NCBI GenBank assembly: GCA_002415465.1
Contig: DHYT01000003.1
Coordinates: 1-7,273, forward strand
Origin: Desulfobulbaceae bacterium UBA5123
GTDB lineage: Bacteria > Desulfobacterota > Desulfobulbia > Desulfobulbales > UBA5123
Direction of reading: 5' to 3'
Length of the DNA: 7,273 nt
Numbering within the stretch: the first letter of the stretch is position 1; each line of letters opens with the position of its first letter. The position numbers and the translations under genes are program-made. Of the stretch, positions 1 to 5,951 are shown in pieces. The notes beneath the pieces are model-generated. The model saw nothing but the letters and a program-made list of their open reading frames with translations. It was not told the DNA's origin and did not search any database.

Positions 1-1125
1 GTCGAGCACCCCCACCCGCCAGTCGAAGGGGGTCGGCAGGAACTGCTGGCCGATGATCAGCTCCGAGTCGTTGAGCAGCCGCTTGCCCTTGCTCAGCAGC
101 TCCTCGCGGTCAAGCGCCTTGACCACCCCTTGCGAAAAATAGCTGTCCGGCTTTTTGAGGATGCAGGGCAGGCCCAGCTCGTATTCCGCCTCGGCGAGGT
201 TGTCCCGGTGGAGGATCATCGTCTTGGGGATCGCCACCTTGTGGTGTTCGAGCAGTTCGGCGAGAAAGACCTTGTTGGTGCATTTGAGGATCGATTCCGG
301 ATCGTCGATCACCACCAGCCCCTCGGCGGCGGCCCGCCGGGCGAAGCGGTAGGTGTGGTGGTTGACGTTGGTGGTCTCGCGGATGAAGAGGCCGTCGAAT
401 TCGGCCAGCCGGCCGTAATCCTCGCGGGTGATCAGTTCCACGCCGAGCTGCATGGCGGCCCCGGCCTTGATGAATTTCTTGAGCGCCCGATCGTTGGAGG
501 GGCTCTCCTTTTCGTCGGGGTTGTGGAGGATGGCGAGTTCGAAGCGGGCCGGCTGTTTCTTGGCCACCCGCTGCCGCTGGCGGTTGAAGAAATCGGTGGC
601 CACATCGATGACGAAGGGGCGGTGCGAGTCGGGGATGTCGCTGCCGGCAATGGGGTTGATGGACTGCAGAACCCATTTTTTCGCCTGCGGCTGATAGGCG
701 AACTGGGCCCGCAGCAGCGGCGCCTGGAACATGGCGAAGAGCTGGGCGCTGAGGCGATCGTAGCGTTTGGCCAGATTCCTGCCGAAGTAGATGCTGAGGA
801 CGAACCTGTCCGACTGGATGGGCGCGAGGCTGGTCTGGATCAGGGCGTCGAGGTCGTCGGAGACGAAGCGGACCATGGTCTGCGATTTCATGTCCTGGAT
901 GGTCACCAGTCGCGGCAGCGGCCGGTGGCCCCTGGCCTCGGCGAGCAGGGAGACATAGTAGCCGGCCGACTGGTAGCGGTAGGATTTGCAGAGGTTGAAA
1001 ACCTTGACGCGGCGCAGGCCCGAATAGGCCGGACTGGTGAGATAGGCGCGGGCGGTGATGATCTCCACCCCTGGGAGGTCAAGGGGCCAGTTTTTGAGAA
1101 CCTCAACGATGATCAGGGTGGTCAT
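1..1125 (-). CDS. RimK-like ATP-grasp ligase with RLAN-type N-terminal domain (partial, C-terminus outside window)
   Basis: Predicted ATP-dependent carboxylate-amine (amide or peptide bond forming) ligase of the cytosol; its substrate is unknown. The first 375 residues are present and the frame is still open at base 1. Residues about 1-165 look like the RimK-like ATP-grasp N-terminal domain (RLAN), with LCKSYRYQSAGYYVSLLAEARG near 45-66 typical of it. From about 195 an ATP-grasp ligase begins: LFIRETTNVNHHTYRFA (247-263), DDPESILKCTNKVFLAELL (274-292), the nucleotide-binding lysine strand and loop ILKKPDSYFSQGVV (322-335), and IIGQQFLPTPFDWRVGV (357-373). The C-terminal metal-binding Asp/Glu/Asn residues lie beyond the window. 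The ATG at 1125-1123 is preceded by AAGGGA with six bases of spacing. That start lies inside the end of the upstream C39 peptidase gene (23-base overlap), so the two are probably translationally coupled. It is not ribosomal-S6 RimK itself, which is much shorter and lacks RLAN. Confidence 0.87.
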   Translation of the reverse strand, partial: MTTLIIVEVLKNWPLDLPGVEIITARAYLTSPAYSGLRRVKVFNLCKSYRYQSAGYYVSLLAEARGHRPLPRLVTIQDMKSQTMVRFVSDDLDALIQTSLAPIQSDRFVLSIYFGRNLAKRYDRLSAQLFAMFQAPLLRAQFAYQPQAKKWVLQSINPIAGSDIPDSHRPFVIDVATDFFNRQRQRVAKKQPARFELAILHNPDEKESPSNDRALKKFIKAGAAMQLGVELITREDYGRLAEFDGLFIRETTNVNHHTYRFARRAAAEGLVVIDDPESILKCTNKVFLAELLEHHKVAIPKTMILHRDNLAEAEYELGLPCILKKPDSYFSQGVVKALDREELLSKGKRLLNDSELIIGQQFLPTPFDWRVGVLD

Positions 1126-1840
1126 GGCGCTTCCCTTTTCTGGCCGGCTCGATGATCAGCAGGTTGCCGTCATAGGTGAGGATGCCAAGCAGGATGGCGC
1201 CCACCAGCCGTTCCATGGTCACTTCATAGTATTGCCCCGCGCCCAGGGGGTTGTGGCGGAGCGGGTCCGCCACCAGCACGGTGCGCTGCTCGCGGTCGTA
1301 CCCACAGAGTATCACGAAATGGCCCGAGGGCAAGCCCTTGATGTCGTCGTAAAGGTTTCTGGGGCCGTATTCGCGGGCGCAGTGATAGAGGTAGGTGGAT
1401 GAGAGCCCGCAGAGGATGGGCTTTCCCTGTTTGAGGTATTTGCGGAGCAGGCTGCCGGTGAGATCCTGAAAACGGATGGTGCCGCCCAGATGGAGAAATT
1501 CGAGATAGGCCTTGGTGGCGATTGCCAGTTTCGGCTCTTTGCGCGCCGCCAGTTGCCGGCGCAGCTTGTCTTCCAGATCCACCAGCGGCGAACCGAACCA
1601 GGTGGGGTCGAAGACCTGCAGGTTGTAGGTGTAGATGGTGGCCCGGTAGCCGCGCCGGAGGGCGTGGCAGGCGAGCAGGACCTCAAGGGTGCCGCCGCCT
1701 TCCAGGGTGCCGACCCCGGCGATGACCTGGGCGAGGGGGGCAGGGTCGTCGTAGTAGCGATAGACCGCGTGGAGACAGGTGGGGCCGCAGGTGGTGTCAT
1801 CCGGTTGCGGCAGGATGTCGAGGGTCAGGTTGGTTTGCAT
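1103..1840 (-). CDS. C39-like cysteine peptidase, cytoplasmic, paired with the RimK-like ligase
   Basis: A 245-residue papain-fold peptidase of the C39-like group. The probable oxyanion glutamine is Q12 and the nucleophile is C18 in PQPDDTTCGPTCLHAVY. The histidine is H174 in PSGHFVILCGYD and the aspartate is D192 in LVADPL, so the full catalytic set is present in the expected order. No signal peptide, membrane segment or ABC-transporter domain is present. It is therefore a stand-alone cytosolic enzyme, not the leader-cleaving domain of a bacteriocin exporter. It precedes and overlaps the RimK-like ligase gene by 23 bases, which suggests the two act on one substrate, for example trimming or reversing a ligase-made peptide. 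That role is inference. The ATG at 1840 is chosen because the family motif follows within 18 residues and no in-frame start lies nearer the upstream AGGAGG. The AGGAGG is unusually far away (17 bases). C22 is a second cysteine close to the nucleophile. Confidence 0.87.
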   Translation of the reverse strand: MQTNLTLDILPQPDDTTCGPTCLHAVYRYYDDPAPLAQVIAGVGTLEGGGTLEVLLACHALRRGYRATIYTYNLQVFDPTWFGSPLVDLEDKLRRQLAARKEPKLAIATKAYLEFLHLGGTIRFQDLTGSLLRKYLKQGKPILCGLSSTYLYHCAREYGPRNLYDDIKGLPSGHFVILCGYDREQRTVLVADPLRHNPLGAGQYYEVTMERLVGAILLGILTYDGNLLIIEPARKGKRHDHPDHR

Positions 1841-1857
1841 GGATGTGTTTGTGGCAT

Positions 1858-1863
1858 CCTCCT
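1858..1863 (-). promoter_or_regulatory. Perfect Shine-Dalgarno (AGGAGG) at unusual distance from the C39 peptidase start
   Basis: Read on the minus strand this is AGGAGG, but 17 bases (1841-1857) separate it from the ATG at 1840. Usual spacing is about 5-9. An ATG abuts it directly but is in another frame and gives only a short out-of-frame peptide. GGATG and CATCC (1859-1855 and 1845-1841, minus strand) are complementary around a nine-base loop. A small stem could therefore shorten the effective distance, although it uses the last two G of the SD. Confidence 0.5.
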
Positions 1864-1872
1864 GAAAGGGGT

Positions 1873-1910
1873 ATTTTCGCCTTCATACCTCTCTTGTGCC
1901 AAGAAAGCAA
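1873..1910 (-). promoter_or_regulatory. Candidate sigma70-type promoter of the peptidase-ligase operon
   Basis: Two overlapping readings exist on the minus strand. One is TTGCTT (1910-1905), 17 bases, TATGAA (1887-1882). The other is TTGGCA (1902-1897), 18 bases, GAAAAT (1878-1873). Each has a 4/6 match in the -10 box. Either would give a leader of a few tens of bases containing the AGGAGG. The stretch is locally AT-rich compared with its surroundings, which supports promoter function; the exact boxes are uncertain. Confidence 0.35.
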
Positions 1911-1916
1911 ACAAGA
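1892..1916. repeat. Inverted repeat TCTTGT-N13-ACAAGA over the candidate promoter
   Basis: Six-base arms at 1892-1897 and 1911-1916 are perfect inverted copies separated by 13 bases. They cover the spacer and -35 region of the candidate leftward promoter, where a repressor operator could sit. CAAGAAA also occurs twice directly (1900-1906 and 1912-1918). The arms are short and chance is a real alternative. Confidence 0.3.
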
Positions 1917-1931
1917 AAATGCAGTGACGGG

Positions 1932-1955
1932 CGCTGATGGCCGCGGCGTTTTTTT
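1932..1955 (+). terminator. Candidate intrinsic terminator or attenuator hairpin with T7 tract
   Basis: CGCTG (1932-1936) pairs with CGGCG (1944-1948), including one G-T pair, around the loop ATGGCCG. Seven T follow immediately (1949-1955). The stem is short but GC-rich and the T tract is the longest in the intergenic region. It lies between the divergent genes and points rightward, so it could stop antisense transcripts or act in a leader of the rightward operon if transcription starts upstream of it. Confidence 0.35.
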
Positions 1956-1986
1956 GGGGCGAGCGGGGCGTGTGCGCAGAGCGTTG

Positions 1987-2015
1987 TTGACAAAAGGGCC
2001 GGGTTTTGCGAAGAC
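1987..2015 (+). promoter_or_regulatory. Weak promoter candidate for the TMTC-like gene
   Basis: A perfect TTGACA (1987-1992) lies about 115 bases before the chosen start and just after the T-tract hairpin. At 17-18 bases downstream the sequence is GAAGAC/AAGACT, a poor -10 box, so only the -35 half is convincing. No better rightward candidate was seen in 1841-2107. Confidence 0.2.
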
Positions 2016-2094
2016 TTGCGGGAGTGGAAGCGTTCTTGTCTTGTCCGTGCAAGCGACGGCGGCAGGCGGGACGGGTTGGCGGCAGCTTGGCAGC

Positions 2095-2101
2095 GAGGGA
2101 G
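2095..2101 (+). promoter_or_regulatory. Shine-Dalgarno GAGGGAG that supports a TTG start at 2108
   Basis: GAGGGAG ends six bases before TTG 2108-2110, an ideal distance. The farther upstream in-frame ATG at 2006 would add 34 basic, non-hydrophobic residues before the first membrane helix and has no comparable site. The internal ATG at 2144 falls at the edge of the first membrane segment. The TTG start therefore fits best. Confidence 0.5.
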
Positions 2102-2107
2102 CCGGTT

Positions 2108-3790
2108 TTGGAAAAGAGAAGGGTGGTTTTTCATTGTGGGGTCATGGCCGTCCTGGTCATCACCGGGCTGGCCGCATACGCCAACGTTCTGGATGGGCAG
2201 TTTGTCTTTGACGACTCCCGGATTTACAACAACCCGATCCTCCGCATCACCTCCCTCGACTGGGCATCCCTCAAGCAGGTCGTCCTGAAGAGCGAGCCGG
2301 TGACCCGGCCGGTGGCCAATCTCAGTTTCGCCTTGAACTATTACCTGCACGGGGAGGCGTTGCCGGGCTTTCATCTCTTCAACGTGCTGGTACACCTGCT
2401 GGCCGGGGTGATCCTCTATGGGCTGGCGGCGGACACCTTGCCGCTCCTGCCCGCCCGGCAGTCATGCCTGCCGGCGGCGCCCGGTGGCGGTAAGCCTTAC
2501 CCGTGGCCCGCGTTCCTCGCCGCCTGGCTCTGGCTGCTGCATCCGGTGCAGACGCAGGCGGTATCCTATGTCGTGCAGCGGATGAGCAGCATGGGGGCGA
2601 TGTTTTATCTCCTGTCGCTGTGGCTGTATGTCCGGGGCCGGTTGCGGCATGGCCGGGGGGGGACGGCGTTTTATGCCGGCAGCATTGTCGCCGGGCTGTT
2701 GGCCCTGGGCAGCAAGGAAAGCTGTGCCACCCTGCCTTTTTTTATTCTTCTGTATGAATGGTATTTCCTGCAGGATCTGCGGCGGGATTGGCTGCGGCGG
2801 CATCTGCCGGCGGTCGCCCTGGCCGCCGGCGTCGCCATCCTGCTCGGTGTCGTCTCTCTCGGGGGGGAGCCGGTGACGCGGATTCTCGCCGGCTATGAGG
2901 GGCGGGATTTTTCGCTTGCCCAACGCCTCCTCACCGAGGCGCGGGTGATTTTTTTCTACCTGGGGCTCATCCTCTTCCCCGCCCCCGGCCGGTTGAACCT
3001 CGATCACGATTTTATCGTCTCAACATCCCTGGCGCAGCCGATCACGACCGTGTTCGCGGTCGCCGCGCTTGCCGGCATGGCCTGGCTCGCCTGCCGGTCG
3101 GCGAGGAATCACCGGTTGTTTTCATTCGCCGTCATCTGGTTTCTGGGCAACCTGCTCATCGAGTCCAGCGTGATCCCCCTGGAGCTGGTCTTCGAGCACC
3201 GCCTCTACCTGCCGTCGATGCTGCTGTTCGTGGTGGCGGCGGCCGATCTCGGCCGCCGTCTGCCGCCCCGGTGGTTGCGGGCCGGGGTGGCGGCGGCGGT
3301 GGGGCTGGCGCTGGTCCTTGGTTGCTGGACCTTTGAACGGAACAAGGTATGGCATGACCGGATCAGCCTGTGGAGTGACTGCGCGAACAAGTCGCCGGCC
3401 AAGGCTCGGCCCAAGAACAATCTGGGCGTCGCCCTGAAAAGGGAGGGCCGGCTGCGGGAGGCGGCGGAGCAGTTTTGGGCGGTGATCGCCATCGATCCGA
3501 CCTTCACCGAGGCCTACAATAATCTGGCCAACATCATGGTCGATGCGGGGCGCGGCGACGAGGCCCTGCGTCTGTATGGCAAGGCGCTGGAACTCAGCCC
3601 AGGCAACCCGGCCATCCATGACAACATCGGCCGGTTGCTGCTTGCGCGGCGCAATTATGGCCGGGCGATGATGCATTTTGCCGAAGCGGTGCGCTTGCAG
3701 CCGGATATTCCGGAAGCGCGGGCCAACCTTCTCCTGGCGGAAAGGATGTGGCGGCAAGGGGTCGCGGCGGTGCCGGCCAAGGGTCATTGA
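2108..3790 (+). CDS. TMTC-like polytopic membrane protein (GT-C glycosyltransferase-like) with three C-terminal TPRs
   Basis: Inner-membrane protein of 560 residues from the TTG start. The N-terminal 410 or so residues hold about ten to twelve hydrophobic segments. The last 130 residues hold three exact 34-residue TPR units (about 433-466, 467-500, 501-534). Family marks include FVFDD (acidic pair D35-D36 just after the first helix, where GT-C enzymes carry catalytic acidic residues), RPV near 67, HPVQTQAVSYVVQR near 145-158, GSKES near 201-205 and EHRLYLPS near 363-370. These match the bacterial relatives of eukaryotic TMTC O-mannosyltransferases. The likely role is transfer of sugar from a polyprenyl-phosphate donor to a protein or glycan, with TPRs positioning a partner; donor and acceptor are unknown. 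It is the first rightward gene after the divergent region, 67 bases before the malic enzyme gene. A start at 2006 or at ATG 2144 is possible. Confidence 0.85.
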   Translation: MEKRRVVFHCGVMAVLVITGLAAYANVLDGQFVFDDSRIYNNPILRITSLDWASLKQVVLKSEPVTRPVANLSFALNYYLHGEALPGFHLFNVLVHLLAGVILYGLAADTLPLLPARQSCLPAAPGGGKPYPWPAFLAAWLWLLHPVQTQAVSYVVQRMSSMGAMFYLLSLWLYVRGRLRHGRGGTAFYAGSIVAGLLALGSKESCATLPFFILLYEWYFLQDLRRDWLRRHLPAVALAAGVAILLGVVSLGGEPVTRILAGYEGRDFSLAQRLLTEARVIFFYLGLILFPAPGRLNLDHDFIVSTSLAQPITTVFAVAALAGMAWLACRSARNHRLFSFAVIWFLGNLLIESSVIPLELVFEHRLYLPSMLLFVVAAADLGRRLPPRWLRAGVAAAVGLALVLGCWTFERNKVWHDRISLWSDCANKSPAKARPKNNLGVALKREGRLREAAEQFWAVIAIDPTFTEAYNNLANIMVDAGRGDEALRLYGKALELSPGNPAIHDNIGRLLLARRNYGRAMMHFAEAVRLQPDIPEARANLLLAERMWRQGVAAVPAKGH

Positions 3791-3857
3791 CGGGGCGGCC
3801 GCCGGAACTGGTGTGTTGACATCGGCCTGCAAGGCGGGGGCCGGGGAGCAAGAGGGG

Positions 3858-5594
3858 ATGCCACGGAACAACTATCGTTTTGAGTATGACCGTTACGGCA
3901 ATACCAGCCGGATTCTCGTTGCCGGCCGGGGCATCGAGGTGTACGACAACAGTTTCACCAACAAGGGAACCTCCTTCACCGCAGACGAGCGGCTGGCCCT
4001 CGAACTGGAAGGGGCGCTGCCGCCGGCCATCCGTTCCTTGGCGAGTCAGGTGGAGAATGGCCGGCGGTTGGTGGCCGAGCGGGACAGCGATCTAGAAAAA
4101 TTCATCTATATCCGCGAGTTGTTCGACCGCAACGTCACCCTGGCGCACGCGCTGATCGCCAGCGATATCAGCGGCTATCTGCCGATCATCTATACCCCCA
4201 CCGTGGCGCTGGCCTGCCGCTACTATTCCTCCATGTTCCGCAAGGCCAATGGCCTCCATTTCCATCCCGGCAACATCGAGCGGGCCGAGGAGATTCTCGG
4301 CCGGTTCCGCAACCGGCAGATCCGGGTGGCGGTGGTCACCGACAACCAGGGGATTCTCGGCATCGGCGATCAGGGGGCGGGCGGCATCGCCATCTGTCTC
4401 GGCAAGCTGATGCTCTATACCCAGGGGGCGGGGATCGCGCCCTGGCATTGCCTGCCGGTCTCCCTCGATGTCGGCACCGACAACCCCGAGTTGCTGGCGG
4501 CCCCGGATTATCTCGGCTGGCGGCAACAGCGGCTCCGCGGCGACGATTACATCCGGTTCGTGCAAGGGTTCGCCCGCGCCTTCAAGGCGGTGTTCCCGCA
4601 CGCCCTCTGCCAGTGGGAGGATTTTTCCAAGCAGAACGCCTTTGCCACGCGTGACGCCTATCTCCATGAATTGATTTCCTTCAACGATGACATCCAGGGG
4701 ACCGGCGCGGTCTGTCTGGCGGCGATCCTGGTCGCCTTGCGCGCCAAGGGGGAGTCGCTTGCCGATCAGGTGTTTCTGGTTCACGGGGCCGGGGCCGGCG
4801 GGGTCGGCATCGGCGAGCAGTTGCAGGCGGCGCTGATCGAGGCCGGGCTCCCCGCAAGGGAGGCCGAGTCCAGGATCTATACCGTTGACAGCCGGGGGCT
4901 GGTCACCGCCGACCGGCAGCTTGAGCCCTACAAGAAGGCCTTTGCCAAGGAGCCGTCATCCCTGCCGTGGTTGCTGAGTAAAGGCGGGGCGGGGCTTGCG
5001 GAGGTGGTCGGGAAGGGCAGGGTGACGGTGCTGATCGGCACCTCGGGTCAGGGCGGCGGCTTTACCCGCGAGATCGTTGCCGCCATGTGCGAGAACACCG
5101 CCCGGCCGGTCATTCTGCCGTTGAGCAACCCCACCGAGAAGGCCGAGGCGTTGCCGGCAGTACTTTACGAATGGAGCGGGGGGCGGGCGCTGGTCGCCAC
5201 CGGCAGCCCGTTCCCGCCGGTGGCATGGGCTGGCCGGCTGACGCGGGTCGGGCAGTGCAACAATGTCTTTGTTTTTCCGGGGGTGGGGCTTGGCGTGTTG
5301 GCGTCCGGCGCGCGGGAGGTATTGCCCGAGTTCTTCACCGCCGCCGCCAGGGCCGTGGCCGAGCAGGTGGAGGAGACGGATTGGCGACAGGGGGTGCTGT
5401 TGCCGGAGGTGGCGAACCTGCGGGAGATCTGCCGCCAGGTTGCCCTGGCGGTGGGCAGGGCCGCCATTGGCGCGGGGGTGTCGGGCCCTTGCGCCTTCAG
5501 CGAGTTCCAGCACCATGACGACCCCGAGCGGCTTGCCGAGCTCATCGACAGGATGCGCTGGCGGCCGGACTACCTGCCGCTGGTGCCCATGTAG
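3858..5594 (+). CDS. NAD-type malic enzyme, malolactic-enzyme-like active site
   Basis: Cytosolic oxidative decarboxylase of L-malate, giving pyruvate, CO2 and NADH, or possibly lactate. At 578 residues it has the usual size of the large bacterial and eukaryotic form. Landmarks are TNKGTSFTADERLALELEG (34-52), the general acid tyrosine Y112 in PIIYTPTV, base lysine K183 in CLGKLMLYT, metal ligands E254 and D255 (QWEDF) and D278 (SFNDDIQGTG), the nucleotide loop HGAGAGGVGIG (309-319), LSNPTEKAE, and GQCNNVFVFPGVGLGV. Spacing tracks human ME2 almost residue for residue. The malate-binding arginine of ordinary malic enzymes (R165, in GERILG) is replaced here: residues 161-168 read TDNQGILG, giving glycine at 165. 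From memory, malolactic enzymes of lactic acid bacteria have GEGILG at this place, and also share the KLMxYT and FNDDIQGTG style. ATG 3858 is chosen because GGGGAG lies nine bases upstream and homology begins soon after. An upstream in-frame ATG at 3678 would overlap the TMTC-like gene. Confidence 0.95.
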   Translation: MPRNNYRFEYDRYGNTSRILVAGRGIEVYDNSFTNKGTSFTADERLALELEGALPPAIRSLASQVENGRRLVAERDSDLEKFIYIRELFDRNVTLAHALIASDISGYLPIIYTPTVALACRYYSSMFRKANGLHFHPGNIERAEEILGRFRNRQIRVAVVTDNQGILGIGDQGAGGIAICLGKLMLYTQGAGIAPWHCLPVSLDVGTDNPELLAAPDYLGWRQQRLRGDDYIRFVQGFARAFKAVFPHALCQWEDFSKQNAFATRDAYLHELISFNDDIQGTGAVCLAAILVALRAKGESLADQVFLVHGAGAGGVGIGEQLQAALIEAGLPAREAESRIYTVDSRGLVTADRQLEPYKKAFAKEPSSLPWLLSKGGAGLAEVVGKGRVTVLIGTSGQGGGFTREIVAAMCENTARPVILPLSNPTEKAEALPAVLYEWSGGRALVATGSPFPPVAWAGRLTRVGQCNNVFVFPGVGLGVLASGAREVLPEFFTAAARAVAEQVEETDWRQGVLLPEVANLREICRQVALAVGRAAIGAGVSGPCAFSEFQHHDDPERLAELIDRMRWRPDYLPLVPM

Positions 5595-5672
5595 AGGGCG
5601 CGCGGCGACGAGAAATGATGATTGCGCCGTCTGTTAGCGGGCGGCGGCGAAAGTGAACCGGTGGGGAGTATT

Positions 5673-5951
5673 ATGAGCATCTTCGAAGTTATCATGTTGG
5701 TCTGTTTCGGCGCGGCCTGGCCGTTTTCGCTGTACCGTTCGTATCGATCCCGCACCAATGCCGGCAAGAGCATCTTTTTTCTCTGGGTGATTTTTGCAGG
5801 CTATGTTTCCGGCACCTTGCACAAGGTGTTCTTCAGCTACGATCCGGTCATCTATCTGTATGTCATCAACGGCTTGATGGTGTCCGGGGATATCGTCCTC
5901 TATTTCCGCAATCAAAAACTTGCCGCGCGGGCCGTCTCCGAGACCCGCTAG
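5673..5951 (+). CDS. Small three-helix membrane protein, PQ-loop/SemiSWEET-like
   Basis: A 92-residue hydrophobic protein with three likely membrane helices (about 3-21, 34-54 and 57-77) and a charged C-terminal tail. CFGAAWPFSLYRSYRSRT followed by NAGKS (11-32) resembles one PQ-loop unit: a proline at the end of helix 1, then a basic loop ending in T-x-x-GKS. Here WPFS stands where PQ is usual. SemiSWEET sugar transporters have the same size and three-helix plan and act as dimers, but transport activity here is only a guess. The ATG at 5673 follows GGGGAG (5663-5668) with four bases of spacing. An in-frame ATG at 5622 would add 17 non-hydrophobic residues. It begins 78 bases after the malic enzyme with no clear terminator between, so it may share that transcript. 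Its TAG stop overlaps the TAG stop of the convergent ygiQ gene. Confidence 0.78.
   Translation: MSIFEVIMLVCFGAAWPFSLYRSYRSRTNAGKSIFFLWVIFAGYVSGTLHKVFFSYDPVIYLYVINGLMVSGDIVLYFRNQKLAARAVSETR

Noticed and set aside
130..1155. 341-codon plus-strand open frame opposite the RimK-like ligase
   Set aside because: It is antisense to a recognisable ligase, has no family motif and is explained by GC-rich codon bias leaving few stops.
1885..1901. TGGCAC on the minus strand as a sigma54 -24 element
   Set aside because: No TTGC-like -12 element follows at the required spacing.
2462..3007. 181-codon minus-strand open frame inside the TMTC-like gene
   Set aside because: It is antisense shadow: a Gln/Pro-rich translation with no recognisable motif.
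3816..3844. TTGACA before malic enzyme as a separate promoter
   Set aside because: The bases 17 downstream are GGCCGG, so there is no -10 box. Co-transcription from upstream is simpler.
3678..3857. Upstream in-frame extension of malic enzyme from ATG 3678
   Set aside because: It overlaps the TMTC-like gene, and its translation is basic and unlike the family N-terminus. ATG 3858 has a well-spaced SD.
4092..4784. 230-codon minus-strand open frame inside malic enzyme
   Set aside because: It lies wholly antisense to a conserved enzyme and shows no domain or ribosome site.
5595..5672. Terminator between malic enzyme and the small membrane gene
   Set aside because: Only a five-base GGCGC/GCGCC pairing with a long loop is seen, and no T tract follows.
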